DNA of 64,000 bases from Micromonospora chokoriensis. Its GTDB lineage: Bacteria > Actinomycetota > Actinomycetes > Mycobacteriales > Micromonosporaceae. Under the pieces are notes generated by a model. The model worked only from the letters and a program-made list of their open reading frames with translations, did not search any database and had not been told where the DNA came from. The position numbers and the translations under genes are program-made. Each line of letters opens with the position of its first letter. Positions within the stretch are counted from its first letter, which is position 1. Positions 8,942-19,763 of the stretch are shown here, piece after piece. The stretch lies in NCBI RefSeq assembly GCF_000718555.1, contig NZ_JOAN01000006.1, forward strand, positions 1 through 64,000, given 5' to 3'.

Positions 8942-9897
8942 GCGAGGCTGACGAGACCCGGGACGGCGTGGCCCTTACCAACCTGGACCAGCCGCTGTCC
9001 GACCGCGACGACGCGACGAAGCGTGACCTGGTCGACTACCTCGACGCGGTCGGCGACCGGATCCTCGCGCACCTGCGCGGTCGGCCGCTGTCGGTGATCC
9101 GGGTCCGCCCCGGCCAGCCGCCGTTCATGCAGAAGAACCTGCCCCGCTACACCCCGGACTGGGTCCGCCGGGCACCGGTCTGGGCGGAGGCATCGCACCG
9201 GGAGATCTCGTACGCCCTCTGCGACGACCGCCGCACCCTGCTCTGGTTCGCCAACCAACGGGCGGTGGAGTACCACCCGACGCTGGCCACCGTGGCGGAT
9301 CTGCACCGCCCGACCCACCTGGTCCTCGACCTGGACCCGCCGGACGGTGACGGGTTCCGGGCGGCGGTCGACGCGGCCCTGCTGGTCCGCCAGGCGCTCG
9401 CCGACGCCGGCCTGGCCGGTGCGGTCAAGACCAGCGGCGCGAAGGGCGTGCACGTCTTCGTTCCGGTGACCGACGAACCCACGGCCGAGGAGTTGGCCGC
9501 CGCCACCCGGGCGCTCGCCGTGCGCGCCGAGCGCCTCGACCCGGCGCTGGCCACCACGGCGTACCTCAAGGAGGACCGGGGTGGCCGGGTCTTCGTGGAC
9601 GCCACCCGCGCGGGCGGGGCGACGGTGGCTGCCGCGTACAGCCCCCGGCTGCGCCCCGGGATGCCGGTCTCCTTCCCGGTCGACTGGGCCGACCTGACCG
9701 AGGTGACCCCCGCCGACTTCACCATCCGGACCGCGCCGTCGCTGCTCGGCGGCGGCGACCCCTGGGCCACGCTGATGCCGGCCCCGCAACCGCTCCCCGC
9801 CGACCTGGTCGCGCAGGGGCGGACCATCCCGGTGGCCCGGGTGCAGGCCATGCACGAGGGGAAGCGCCGAGCCCGGGCCCGCCGCGAGGCCGGCTGA
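8938..9897 (+). CDS. Stand-alone LigD-type polymerase (NHEJ primase-polymerase)
   Basis: 319 residues from GTG 8938, overlapping the MFS stop by four bases. The protein has the archaeo-eukaryotic primase fold signatures of the LigD polymerase domain: MQKN-PRYTPDW near residue 65, the metal pair LDLDPPDGD near 131-133, SGAKGVHVFVP near 165, and a third acidic residue in VFVDATRAGGAT near 221. It would add nucleotides at DNA ends and pair with Ku and a ligase. No ligase or nuclease domain and no Ku gene is present in the window, so it is a split LigD component. Confidence 0.87.
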   Translation: MSEADETRDGVALTNLDQPLSDRDDATKRDLVDYLDAVGDRILAHLRGRPLSVIRVRPGQPPFMQKNLPRYTPDWVRRAPVWAEASHREISYALCDDRRTLLWFANQRAVEYHPTLATVADLHRPTHLVLDLDPPDGDGFRAAVDAALLVRQALADAGLAGAVKTSGAKGVHVFVPVTDEPTAEELAAATRALAVRAERLDPALATTAYLKEDRGGRVFVDATRAGGATVAAAYSPRLRPGMPVSFPVDWADLTEVTPADFTIRTAPSLLGGGDPWATLMPAPQPLPADLVAQGRTIPVARVQAMHEGKRRARARREAG

Positions 9898-9935
9898 CCG
9901 GCTGATTGTCGGTGGGTTGTGGCACGATTTCCCAG

Positions 9936-10385
9936 GTGAGCAGCAAATCCGACGCGACCCAGCGACTGGGCGACCTCGCCCGGCTGCGCCGGGTCCGCGA
10001 CCGGATCGACCGGGAGTACGCGTCGCCGCTGGACGTCGAGGCGCTCGCCCGTGGCGCGCACATGTCGGCCGGGCACCTCAGCCGCGAGTTCCGGCTCGCC
10101 TACGGCGAATCTCCCTACAGCTACCTCATGACGCGCCGGATCGAGCGCGCGATGGCCCTGCTGCGCCGGGGCGACCTGAGTGTCACCGACGTCTGTTTCG
10201 CGGTCGGTTGTTCGTCGCTGGGCACGTTCAGCACGCGCTTCACCGAGCTGGTCGGCGTGCCGCCCAGCGTCTACCGGCGGCAGGCGGCGCAGGCGACGGT
10301 GGGGATGCCGTCGTGCGTGGCGAAGCAGGTGACGAGACCGGTCAGGAATCGAGAAGCGCAGGTCACCGGGGCGCAGCTAGCGTGA
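9936..10385 (+). CDS. AraC family regulator
   Basis: About 149 residues from GTG 9936 (GTG AGC AGC AAA). Two helix-turn-helix units of the AraC/XylS C-terminal domain are visible: LDVEALARGAHMSAGHLSREF and LSVTDVCFAVGCSSLGTFS, ending in the typical GVPPSVYRR. There is almost no N-terminal sensing domain, so it resembles short SoxS/MarA-like activators. It overlaps or nearly abuts the VOC gene that follows, which it probably controls together with the UvrA-like gene. Confidence 0.85.
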   Translation: MSSKSDATQRLGDLARLRRVRDRIDREYASPLDVEALARGAHMSAGHLSREFRLAYGESPYSYLMTRRIERAMALLRRGDLSVTDVCFAVGCSSLGTFSTRFTELVGVPPSVYRRQAAQATVGMPSCVAKQVTRPVRNREAQVTGAQLA

Positions 10386-10390
10386 CGGTC

Positions 10391-10801
10391 ATGGACATCA
10401 CCATTCACTCCAGCTTCCTTCCGCACACCGACCCGGACGCCTCGCTGGCCTTCTACCGCGACATCCTCGGCTTCGAGGTCCGCCTCGACGTGGGGTACGA
10501 GGGGATGCGTTGGATCACGGTTGGGCCGGTCGACCAGCCCAGCACGGCCATCGTGCTGCACCCGCCGGCGGCCAACCCCGGCATCACCGACGCCGAGCGG
10601 CAGACCATCCTCGAGCTGATGGCCAAGGGCAGCTACTTCGGTGTCAACCTGGCCACCCCCGACCTCGACGCCACCTTCGCGAAGCTGCAGGCCAGCGACG
10701 CCGAGGTCGTCCAGGAGCCGACCGAGCAGCCGTACGGCGTACGCGACTGTGCCTTCCGGGATCCGGCGGGCAACATGGTCCGCATCCAGGAAGTGCGCTG
10801 A
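10391..10801 (+). CDS. VOC family (glyoxalase/bleomycin resistance) protein
   Basis: 136 residues. It starts MDITIHSSFLPHTDPDASLAFYRDILGF and ends DCAFRDPAGNMVRIQEVR, the start and end of a two-module vicinal oxygen chelate fold. GTG 10382, overlapping the AraC stop, is an alternative start. Members bind metals or drugs such as bleomycin, or act as dioxygenases or lyases. The ligand here is unknown. It is sandwiched between an AraC regulator and a UvrA-like gene in one direction. Confidence 0.85.
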   Translation: MDITIHSSFLPHTDPDASLAFYRDILGFEVRLDVGYEGMRWITVGPVDQPSTAIVLHPPAANPGITDAERQTILELMAKGSYFGVNLATPDLDATFAKLQASDAEVVQEPTEQPYGVRDCAFRDPAGNMVRIQEVR

Positions 10802-10830
10802 ACCATCCGCGCCCGACAGATGGAGACCCG

Positions 10831-13203
<2,373 letters not shown>

Positions 13204-13225
13204 CCAGCGGCCTCCGGTCGACGAT

Positions 13226-13819
13226 TCACGCCACCGGCCGTCGGGCCCGCCGAGCCATCGTGGTGGCGAGGGCTGCGCAGGTGGCGGTCACCAGACCGAG
13301 GACGGCCGTGCCCTGGTTGACGTACCCGGGCACGGACGAGGTGACGTAGGTGCCGCCACCGCTGAGGCGGCACTCGAAGCGGAGCGGTAAAAAGCTGACG
13401 TCGTACCCGACGACCAGGCTTGCCATCTGTGGTCCGGCCTGGCGGCAGGGTTCGATCGGGGAGGATCCGGTGCCACCGTCCTCGGCCCGCAGCACCGCGT
13501 AGCCGAGGTGCAGCAGACCCCAGGCGTACATGGCGACAGCAACCGCACCGACGAGGAACGCCGCCGCCCGCAGGCGGCTCGACCGTACGCTGCTCCGGAT
13601 CATCGTACGGAGCCCACGGACGATGAGGACGGTCGCGATGACGGCCCCGCCCAGCGCGGCGAGGAGCAACCCGAGAAACAGCACGACGACATTCTTGATC
13701 TCGCGACATCGCGGGTCTTCGTCGGGTCCGGGAGCACGGCGTTCTCGCTTCCTGCTCCGCCGGGTCGGGAGGACGATGGGGGGCGACACGCGACGCCCGG
13801 TGCCGGGTGCTCGTTGCAC
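13226..13819 (-). CDS. Hypothetical membrane protein
   Basis: Up to 197 residues; the true start is uncertain and may lie near the first membrane segment (GTG at 13684). Three hydrophobic segments are visible (VVLFLGLLLAALGGAVIATV, then AAFLVGAVAVAMYAWGLLHL, then a C-terminal one AVLGLVTATCAALATT). Between the second and third is a roughly 60-residue loop with two Cys (EPCRQAG and FECRLSGGG) that could form a disulfide outside the cell. No known family is recognised. It is convergent with the UvrA-like gene and divergent from the Wzy-like gene. Confidence 0.55.
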   Translation of the reverse strand: MQRAPGTGRRVSPPIVLPTRRSRKRERRAPGPDEDPRCREIKNVVVLFLGLLLAALGGAVIATVLIVRGLRTMIRSSVRSSRLRAAAFLVGAVAVAMYAWGLLHLGYAVLRAEDGGTGSSPIEPCRQAGPQMASLVVGYDVSFLPLRFECRLSGGGTYVTSSVPGYVNQGTAVLGLVTATCAALATTMARRARRPVA

Positions 13820-13824
13820 CGGGT

Positions 13825-15159
13825 GTGACCACCGTCCCCACCGACTCGCCCATCGCCACCCGATGGGGACGCCTCATCGTCATCGGGCTCACCGTGGCTG
13901 CGTTCGGCCCGTACCTCGCCCCGGGCGTGCGCACCGAGCAGGTGGCCGTGTATGGTGCCGCCGCCGTGCTGTGCCTGGTCGGGTTGTGGCTACGCCCCCG
14001 CTTCACCAGCACCGCCGTCTGGGCCCTCGGGGCGCACCTCAGCCTGGCCGCGGTCGCGACCGTCGGGGTGGTCCTCCCGCCACAGAACTACACGTTGTAC
14101 GAGGCCGGGGACGTGGTCGCGGGCCTCGACAACATCGTCCTGCCGCTCGTGGTCGTCGGTGTCGTGGGGATGCTCGTGGGGGCCGGCGCGGACCCGGCCC
14201 GAATGCTCCGTGCGGTGTGCACGGTGACCGTCGTGGCGATGGGTGCCAACGCCCTCCTCGCCGTGTCCTCGGCGGCCGGCGTCGAGAACGACCTGCTGGC
14301 CCAATTCCGACTGTTCGGCGACGGGGAGAGTGTCGCCGACCGTGCCGAGCAGTTGGGCCGCTTCTCGGGGATCTTCAACCAGCCGGCGGAGGCGGGGGTG
14401 CTGTACTCGGTGGCCGTCCTCGCCGCCCTCTATCTCTATCAGCGGCAGGTCGGCAAACTGGCGATCGCGCTGCTGCTGCTCAGCGTCGGCGGGGTGCTCT
14501 CCGTCTCGAAGATCTTCCTGCTGGTCGGAGCGCCGATCGGCATCGCCTATGTCATCCTGGCCACCGGCCGGAAGCAGCGACTGTCGGCCGCCGCCGCGGC
14601 GAGCATCGCCGCCTGGTTCACCGCCGACGCCTACCTGGATCAGTGGGACGGGCAGCGGTTCGCCATGCGGTTGCTGCCCGGCAGCGGCGGGAGTGACGAC
14701 CAACTCGGCCTCTACACCGCCGGCCGGGTCGGCGGCGAGTCCTCCTTGCAGCAGGCGGTGGACGTGATGACCGCACTATCCCCGGCGTCCGGCATGGGCT
14801 TCGGTGGGCTGCGGGTCGCCTACGACAACGGCTGGGTGGAGGCGCTCGTCGTCGCGGGCGTCATCGGCGTCATCCTGCACACCGCCGTCCTGACCGCGCT
14901 GGCCGTCGGGTGGCTGCGGGCACGCAGTCACCGCCCCGAGTCGGCGTTCACCGGCGCGCTGATCCTGGTGCTCATCTGCGCCTCGACCGGGCTGCCCGCC
15001 CTCACCGCCAACCGCTGTGCGACGGTCGTGTGGCTCCTGCTCGGGCTCCTGCTGCTCGTGCGGGCCGACGGGCAGGCCGGCACGTGGTGGCAGCGCCCCG
15101 GCCGTGGGCAGCACCGGAAACCGGCGACCGCCGCAGCCCTGGTGCCAGCAGGCAGCTAG
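13825..15159 (+). CDS. O-antigen ligase/polymerase-like membrane protein
   Basis: About 444 residues from GTG 13825 (GTG 13807 is also possible). About 11 hydrophobic segments are present with a larger extracytoplasmic region around residues 280-330. The stretch RFSGIFNQPAEAGVLYSVAV resembles the conserved region of Wzy/RfaL-type proteins (GxFxNPN-like). Such proteins join or polymerise lipid-linked sugars outside the membrane. No glycosyltransferase genes adjoin it, so the substrate is open; the family call is moderate. Confidence 0.6.
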   Translation: MTTVPTDSPIATRWGRLIVIGLTVAAFGPYLAPGVRTEQVAVYGAAAVLCLVGLWLRPRFTSTAVWALGAHLSLAAVATVGVVLPPQNYTLYEAGDVVAGLDNIVLPLVVVGVVGMLVGAGADPARMLRAVCTVTVVAMGANALLAVSSAAGVENDLLAQFRLFGDGESVADRAEQLGRFSGIFNQPAEAGVLYSVAVLAALYLYQRQVGKLAIALLLLSVGGVLSVSKIFLLVGAPIGIAYVILATGRKQRLSAAAAASIAAWFTADAYLDQWDGQRFAMRLLPGSGGSDDQLGLYTAGRVGGESSLQQAVDVMTALSPASGMGFGGLRVAYDNGWVEALVVAGVIGVILHTAVLTALAVGWLRARSHRPESAFTGALILVLICASTGLPALTANRCATVVWLLLGLLLLVRADGQAGTWWQRPGRGQHRKPATAAALVPAGS

Positions 15160-15191
15160 CTCGGGCTGTACTGCCTGGCCCACACGATGAA

Positions 15192-15222
15192 GGCTCCTGA
15201 CCGAACTTCCTGGTCAGGAGCC
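15192..15222. terminator. Hairpin terminator between Wzy-like gene and tRNA-Arg
   Basis: The 11-base arms GGCTCCTGACC and GGTCAGGAGCC are perfectly complementary around a 9-base loop. The hairpin lies 33 bases after the Wzy-like stop and 19 bases beyond the 3' end of the convergent tRNA, so it can serve both strands. There is no long T tract, as is usual in actinobacteria. Confidence 0.7.
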
Positions 15223-15240
15223 TCTCGTGCTGAGCAATCT

Positions 15241-15315
15241 TGGTGCCCCCGGCAGGATTCGAACCTGCGCCCCCGCCTCCGGAGGGCGGTGCTCTATCCC
15301 CTGAGCTACGGGGGC
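15241..15315 (-). tRNA. tRNA-Arg (anticodon CCG)
   Basis: The minus strand folds into a full cloverleaf: acceptor GCCCCCG with CGGGGGC, D arm GCTC/GAGC, anticodon arm CCGCC-CTCCGGA-GGCGG giving anticodon CCG, a 4-base variable loop, and a T arm GCAGG-TTCGAAT-CCTGC. The discriminator is A and the CCA end is encoded (75 bases with CCA). It decodes the CGG arginine codon, which is heavily used in this GC-rich genome. Confidence 0.97.
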
Positions 15316-15405
15316 TCAGCGACTGGAGAAGACTAGCAAACCTCCCCTGCGTACGCCGAATCGGTATCGGGTGAGCCGATCGTGTCGGACCGGCCCACCC
15401 GGTGC

Positions 15406-16260
15406 TCAGGCGGCGACTGCCCGCCCGCAACTCGGCAGCGGGTGCAGGACGATTCGCCGGGGGAGCCGGCGCGGCCACTCGTTGCGCGGCCAGGAGCCGT
15501 CCACGATCAGGTGGACGGTGCGCTGCTCCTCGCCACTGAGCCGCAGCACGAAGTCGCGGGGGAGTGGCGGGTCCACCGTCGGCGTGGTGATCATGAAGCG
15601 CACCCGACCGCGGGACGAGACAGCGGAGATCACGTCGGCGGCAGGCATCGTGCCGCGCAGCCGGACCCGGCCGATCCAGTAGACCTCCGCGAGGTGCTCC
15701 TGGGCGGCCCGGGTGATCGCCGGGTACTCACCGCGGACCCAGCGCTCGACCGCGCTGACGCAGAGCCCGCAGGCCCGCTCGCGTGGCTCCCGCGGACCCA
15801 ACCCCCAGGCCCGCAGGTACGCCCCGACTCCGCCAGCGTCCAACGGCAGGTCGAACCGCCGCTGGATGAGCGTGGTGAGGCTCTGCCGCGTCCACAGCTC
15901 CTCGTCCAAGCCGAACTCGTCGGGGTGGACGCCCCGCAGTATGTCGATCAGTTCGAGTTCCTGTTCGCGGCTGAGCATTCCCGGCTCGCCCTGCCGCTGT
16001 CCGCGACGGACGGCTGCCACCGCCCCGTCACCACCGATGGTGTGGCGTCGGCACCAACTGGTGACCGAACGCCGTGCGTCTCTGAGTGCAACCCCCACGT
16101 CTTGGGCAACGAGCCCGAATCGCAACTGGTCACGATATGTGGGGAGAAAACTCTCTAAGCAACGTAATCGCCTGTCCCGCGCAAAACGCCCACAAGGGGC
16201 ATCGGCGCGGCGGGCGGGGCTCGGGCCTGCGGATGTGCGTCCTGATCGACTCGGCTTCAT
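15406..16260 (-). pseudogene. Degenerate IS630-type transposase-derived gene, still open
   Basis: Up to 284 residues; the start is uncertain (TTG at 16125 is a reasonable alternative). The N-terminal half is a transposase-like helix-turn-helix region (VALRDARRSVTSWCRRH, then LWTRQSLTTLIQRRFDLPL and VGAYLRAWGLGP). The second half aligns by eye with the IS630 DDE core: the segment ISAVSSRGRVRFMI and LIVDGSWPRN match the usual ISAV..GK.RFM and LI.DN. However, the first catalytic Asp segment (usually W.DE.G) reads YWIGRVRLRG and lacks it, and the C-terminal catalytic Glu/Asp region is cut off. The frame is intact, so it may be a domesticated DNA-binding protein rather than a decaying gene. No terminal inverted repeats of an insertion sequence were found. 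Confidence 0.6.
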
Positions 16261-16318
16261 GGAAGACGGGGTGTCGGCGCGACCGGGACACCCCGACTTT
16301 CAGGAACCCGAGTCGATC
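16244..16318. repeat. Intergenic inverted repeat, family B copy 1
   Basis: Arms of 32 bases (16244-16275 and 16287-16318) match in 28 positions around an 11-base spacer. The arm begins GATCGACTCGG and ends CGGGGTGTC. A relative with the same layout is at 54347-54421. It overlaps the most upstream possible start of the transposase-derived gene and lies downstream of the DUF305 gene. Confidence 0.88.
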
Positions 16319-16342
16319 ATCGGGCCCCGCCCTCGGGGCAGA

Positions 16343-16459
16343 GCGCGGGGTCGCGGCCGCCCGGGACAGGACGCGGGGTCGCGGCCGCCCCGGACAGGAC
16401 GCGGGGTCTGCGGCCGCCCCGGACAGGACGCGGGGTCTGCGGCCGCCCCGGACAGGACG
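16343..16459. repeat. GC-rich tandem repeat, about 28-bp unit, four copies
   Basis: Four head-to-tail units at 16343-16369, 16370-16397, 16398-16426 and 16427-16455 (27, 28, 29, 29 bases), each of the form GACGCGGGGTC(T)GCGGCCGC followed by CCCGGACAG, then a partial fifth. The last two full units are identical. It starts 25 bases after the family B palindrome and runs into the DUF305 terminator. Copy number probably varies between strains. Confidence 0.9.
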
Positions 16460-16501
16460 CGGGCCCGCGCCCCGCCGTTGTGCGGCGGTGACGCGGGCCC
16501 G
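16460..16501. terminator. Strong hairpin 3' of the DUF305 gene
   Basis: CGGGCCCGCG at 16460-16469 pairs with CGCGGGCCCG at 16492-16501, and the inner CGCCG pairs with CGGCG around a TTGTG loop. It lies 18 bases beyond the DUF305 stop on the minus strand and is a probable factor-independent terminator. Confidence 0.75.
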
Positions 16502-16519
16502 GTTTGCCCGTGCGGAGGG

Positions 16520-17191
16520 TCAGCCCTTGGCCGCCTGCGCCTGGAGCTGCCGGAGGTTGTTCAGCTCGCTCTGCTGGGTGTTCTTCATGGTGTTGGCGAC
16601 CCGTAGCACCTCGGCGTTGTCGGTCGCGCCGAGCGCCGCGTCGATCATGTGGATGCCGCCCAGGTGGTGGTCGTACATCAGGGCTAGGAACTGCCGGTCG
16701 ACCTCGATGCCCTGAGCGTTGCGTAGAGCGGTCATCTGTGCCGGCGTGGCCATCCCCGGCATCAGCCCGTCCTTGAGGGTGGCCCCGTCGGACATCCACG
16801 ACATCGGCGGGTTCGACCCGGTCGGGCTCAGGCCCCACTCGCGCAGCCAGGTCTGCATGGCGCCGATCTCGCCCTGCTGCCCGGTGGCGATGTCGACGGC
16901 GATCTGGCGGACCTCGGGGAGGGTCGCCGACCGGTACGCGATCAGGCTCATCTCCACCGCCTGCGCGTGGTGGGTGGTCATGTCCCGGGCGAAGCCCGCC
17001 TCGACCGAGGCGTCACCGGGTCGGGTGAGCCGCGGGGTGAGGAGACCGCCGGCGTAGCCCAGGAGTAGCCCCACCACCAGCATGACGGCGAGCGCCAGCA
17101 GGCCGTAGCGCGACGCCGGGGCCCGGCCGCCCTCGTCCGGGGCGGCCGGGATCTCGTCGTACTCGCTGTCGGTGGTTGCCGGAGCGGTCAT
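16520..17191 (-). CDS. DUF305 family membrane-anchored protein
   Basis: 223 residues: an acidic N-terminus, one membrane segment (LLALAVMLVVGLLLGYAGGL, about residues 31-50), then an exported four-helix ferritin-like DUF305 domain. The family His/Met pattern appears twice, as DMTTHHAQAVEM and as LMYDHHLGGIHMID, with an ALMPGMATPAQM-like linker between. These residues suggest metal binding (copper is proposed for some members), but the function is not proven. The gene follows the DUF3105 gene by 8 bases in the same direction, so they form an operon. Confidence 0.88.
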   Translation of the reverse strand: MTAPATTDSEYDEIPAAPDEGGRAPASRYGLLALAVMLVVGLLLGYAGGLLTPRLTRPGDASVEAGFARDMTTHHAQAVEMSLIAYRSATLPEVRQIAVDIATGQQGEIGAMQTWLREWGLSPTGSNPPMSWMSDGATLKDGLMPGMATPAQMTALRNAQGIEVDRQFLALMYDHHLGGIHMIDAALGATDNAEVLRVANTMKNTQQSELNNLRQLQAQAAKG

Positions 17192-17199
17192 TGCCGTCC

Positions 17200-17997
17200 T
17201 TACTGGGTGGGCTGCTGCTGGAGCTCACGCGGCGTGGTGCCGGTGGCGGTGATGCCGGTGTTGCAGAGCGCCGTCGGGCCCTCGACCGAGGCGTTCACCC
17301 GCAGGTCCTTGATGAAGTCGTCGATCCGCGAGTCGTCCGCGTTGTCGACCTTGAGCTGGTAGCCCCAGGCCTGCAACGAGATCGGCTTGTCCAGGCCCTC
17401 GTACGGGCTCATCAGCATCTTCTCGACGCCGCGCACCTTCTCGGCGAGCTTGTCGACCTGGTCCTTGGGCAGATCCGGGCGGTAGGTGATCCACACCGCG
17501 CCGTGCTCCAGGCTGTGCACCGCGTGCTCGCTGGCGATCGGGGCGTCGTAGACGTCACCCATGCAGTTCTGCCAGGCGGCGTTGTGCACCCCACCCACCG
17601 GCGGGGAGTACTTGTAGGTCAGCGGGCCCGACTTGTGCGACTCGTACTTCAGGCTCTCCGGGTCGGACTTGCGGATGTTGGAGATGCCGTCGATGGCGTT
17701 GGCCCGCTTGTCCCACGGCTTGGAGCCCTGGATCGACGCATAGGCGCCGTAGCCGATGATGCCGGCCGCGAGCACGCCCACCGCGACGAAGAGCGCGATC
17801 GGACCCCAGGCGCGGCCCTGGCTCACCTTGACCGGGGTGATCGGCTTGCGCGGGCCCTTGCCGCCGGCACGGGGGGAGCCCGTCGGCTTGCCGGAACCGG
17901 CCTTGGCGCCGGACGCCGGCCGGCCCGCGGCCGGCTTCTTGCCGGTGCTGACCACGGTCGGGCGGCGCTCAGGGCCACCCGGGGTGCTGATGCTCAT
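17200..17997 (-). CDS. DUF3105 family membrane-anchored protein
   Basis: 265 residues. A positively charged, Gly/Pro/Lys-rich tail of about 60 residues is followed by one membrane segment (PIALFVAVGVLAAGIIGYGAY, about 66-86) and an exported DUF3105 domain with YSPPVGGVHNAAWQNC, SEHAVHSLEHGAVWITYRP and a late Cys (TALCNTG). The His and Cys residues suggest metal or redox chemistry, but no activity is established. The DUF3105-DUF305 pair next to argS is a recurrent actinobacterial arrangement as I recall it, and the two products probably work together at the membrane. Confidence 0.85.
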   Translation of the reverse strand: MSISTPGGPERRPTVVSTGKKPAAGRPASGAKAGSGKPTGSPRAGGKGPRKPITPVKVSQGRAWGPIALFVAVGVLAAGIIGYGAYASIQGSKPWDKRANAIDGISNIRKSDPESLKYESHKSGPLTYKYSPPVGGVHNAAWQNCMGDVYDAPIASEHAVHSLEHGAVWITYRPDLPKDQVDKLAEKVRGVEKMLMSPYEGLDKPISLQAWGYQLKVDNADDSRIDDFIKDLRVNASVEGPTALCNTGITATGTTPRELQQQPTQ

Positions 17998-18094
17998 CGT
18001 GCCTCGTCAAGTCGGTCGGTCAGGGGAGTGGCGGGCCGGATGACGCGCAGGGGAGCCGCCGAGTGCCCGAGTCTACCCCCGATAACATGGTTGG

Positions 18095-19762
18095 GTGACT
18101 CCTGCAGAACTCGCCTCGGTCGTCCTTGCCGCCGCCCACGCCGTCTTCGAGCAGCGCGGGCTCGACCGCGCCGCCTTGCCGGCGACCACGGTGGTGGAGC
18201 GACCGCGCAACCCCGAGCACGGCGACTACGCCTCGACGCTCGCTCTGCAGTTGAGCAAGAAGGTGGGCGTTGCGCCCCGGGAGCTGGCTACCGCCCTGGC
18301 CGACGAGTTGGGCCGGGCGTCGGGTGTCAAATCGGTGGAAATCGCCGGGCCGGGCTTCCTGAACATCCGGCTCGACGCCGCCGCGGCCGGTCAGCTCGCC
18401 CGGGTGATCGTGGAGGCCGGCGCGGAGTACGGCCGCAGCGACCGGCTCGCCGGCGAGAAGATCAACCTGGAGTTCGTCTCGGCCAACCCGACCGGGCCGG
18501 TGCACATCGGCGGGGTCCGCTGGGCGGCCGTCGGCGACGCGCTGAGCCGGCTGCTGCGGGCCACCGGCGCCGACGTCGGCACGGAGTACTACTTCAACGA
18601 CGCCGGTTCGCAGATCGACAGGTTCGCCCGGTCGCTGCTCGCCGCCGCCAAGGGTGAGCCGGCGCCGGAGGACGGCTACGGCGGTGCGTACATCGCCGAG
18701 ATCGCCGCCGAGGTGCAGGCCCGCCGGCCGGAGGTGCGCTCGCTCGACGACGACGCCGCCCAGGAGGTCTTCCGGGTCGAGGGCGTCGCGCTGATGTTCG
18801 ACGAGATCCGGTCCTCGCTGCGCGACTTCGGGGTGGAGTTCGACACCTACTTCAACGAGAAGGACCTGCACGACCGGGGCGAGTTGGACCTGGCGTTGAA
18901 CCGGCTGCGCGCGCAGGGGCACCTCTACGAGTCCGAGGGCGCCACCTGGCTGCGCACCACCGACTTCGGCGACGACAAGGACCGGGTGCTGCGCAAGTCC
19001 AACGGCGAGTGGACGTACTTCGCCGCGGACTGCGCCTACTACCTGGACAAGCGCGAGCGCGGCTTCGAGCGGGTCGTGATCATGCTGGGCGCCGACCACC
19101 ACGGCTACATCGGCCGGATGAAGGCGATGTCGGCCTGCTTCGGCGACGACCCGGAGCGCAACCTGGAGATCCTCATCGGGCAGCTGGTCAACCTGCTGCG
19201 CGACGGTGCCCCGATGCGGATGAGCAAGCGGGCCGGCACCGTGATCACCCTGGAGGACCTGGTCGAGGCGATCGGCGTCGACGCCTCCCGGTACGCGTTG
19301 GCCCGCTACTCCAGCGACTCCCCGATCGACATCGACATCGAGCTGTGGACCCGGGCGACCCGCGACAACCCGGTCTACTACGTGCAGTATGTCGCCGCCC
19401 GGACGGCGGGCGTGGCCCGTAACGCCGCCGAGGTGGGGCTCGTTCCGGGCGACGCTGCGGCGTTCCGCCCCGAGCTGCTCGACCACGAGAAGGAGAACGA
19501 GCTGCTCAAGGCGCTCGCCGAGTTCCCGGCGGTGGTGGCCACGGCGGCCGAGCTACGGGAGCCGCACCGGGTGGCCCGCTACCTGGAGGAGAGCGTCGCC
19601 GCCTCCTACCACCGGTTCTACGACAACTGCCGGGTGCTGCCGCTGGGCGACGAGGAGATCACCGATCTGCACCGCGCCCGGCTCTGGCTCAACAACGCCA
19701 CCCGCACGGTGATCGCCAACGGCCTGTACCTGCTCGGCGTCTCCGCACCCGAGAGGATGTGA
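18095..19762 (+). CDS. argS: Arginyl-tRNA synthetase
   Basis: 555 residues, usual length. It charges tRNA-Arg with arginine in the cytoplasm. The class I signature is [11 protein letters not shown] (HIGH type) near residue 130 and MRMSKRAGT (KMSKS type) near 375; the N-terminal Add-1 domain and the C-terminal DALR anticodon domain are present. The GTG start lies only 8 bases after a GATAAC -10-like box at 18081-18086, which suggests a leaderless or nearly leaderless mRNA. lysA follows after one base. A tRNA-Arg gene happens to lie 2.8 kb away. Confidence 0.97.
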   Translation: MTPAELASVVLAAAHAVFEQRGLDRAALPATTVVERPRNPEHGDYASTLALQLSKKVGVAPRELATALADELGRASGVKSVEIAGPGFLNIRLDAAAAGQLARVIVEAGAEYGRSDRLAGEKINLEFVSANPTGPVHIGGVRWAAVGDALSRLLRATGADVGTEYYFNDAGSQIDRFARSLLAAAKGEPAPEDGYGGAYIAEIAAEVQARRPEVRSLDDDAAQEVFRVEGVALMFDEIRSSLRDFGVEFDTYFNEKDLHDRGELDLALNRLRAQGHLYESEGATWLRTTDFGDDKDRVLRKSNGEWTYFAADCAYYLDKRERGFERVVIMLGADHHGYIGRMKAMSACFGDDPERNLEILIGQLVNLLRDGAPMRMSKRAGTVITLEDLVEAIGVDASRYALARYSSDSPIDIDIELWTRATRDNPVYYVQYVAARTAGVARNAAEVGLVPGDAAAFRPELLDHEKENELLKALAEFPAVVATAAELREPHRVARYLEESVAASYHRFYDNCRVLPLGDEEITDLHRARLWLNNATRTVIANGLYLLGVSAPERM

Positions 19763-19763
19763 C

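Noticed and set aside
13807..13825. GTG 13807 as the start of the Wzy-like gene
   Set aside because: It gives only six more residues and overlaps the possible far 5' end of the divergent gene; GTG 13825 is preferred, though neither has a clear ribosome site.
15241..15315. tRNA as an integration site for a mobile island
   Set aside because: No integrase gene or direct repeat of the tRNA 3' end was seen on either side.
16343..16459. Possible CRISPR-like array
   Set aside because: The units are directly tandem with no unique spacers and no cas genes nearby.
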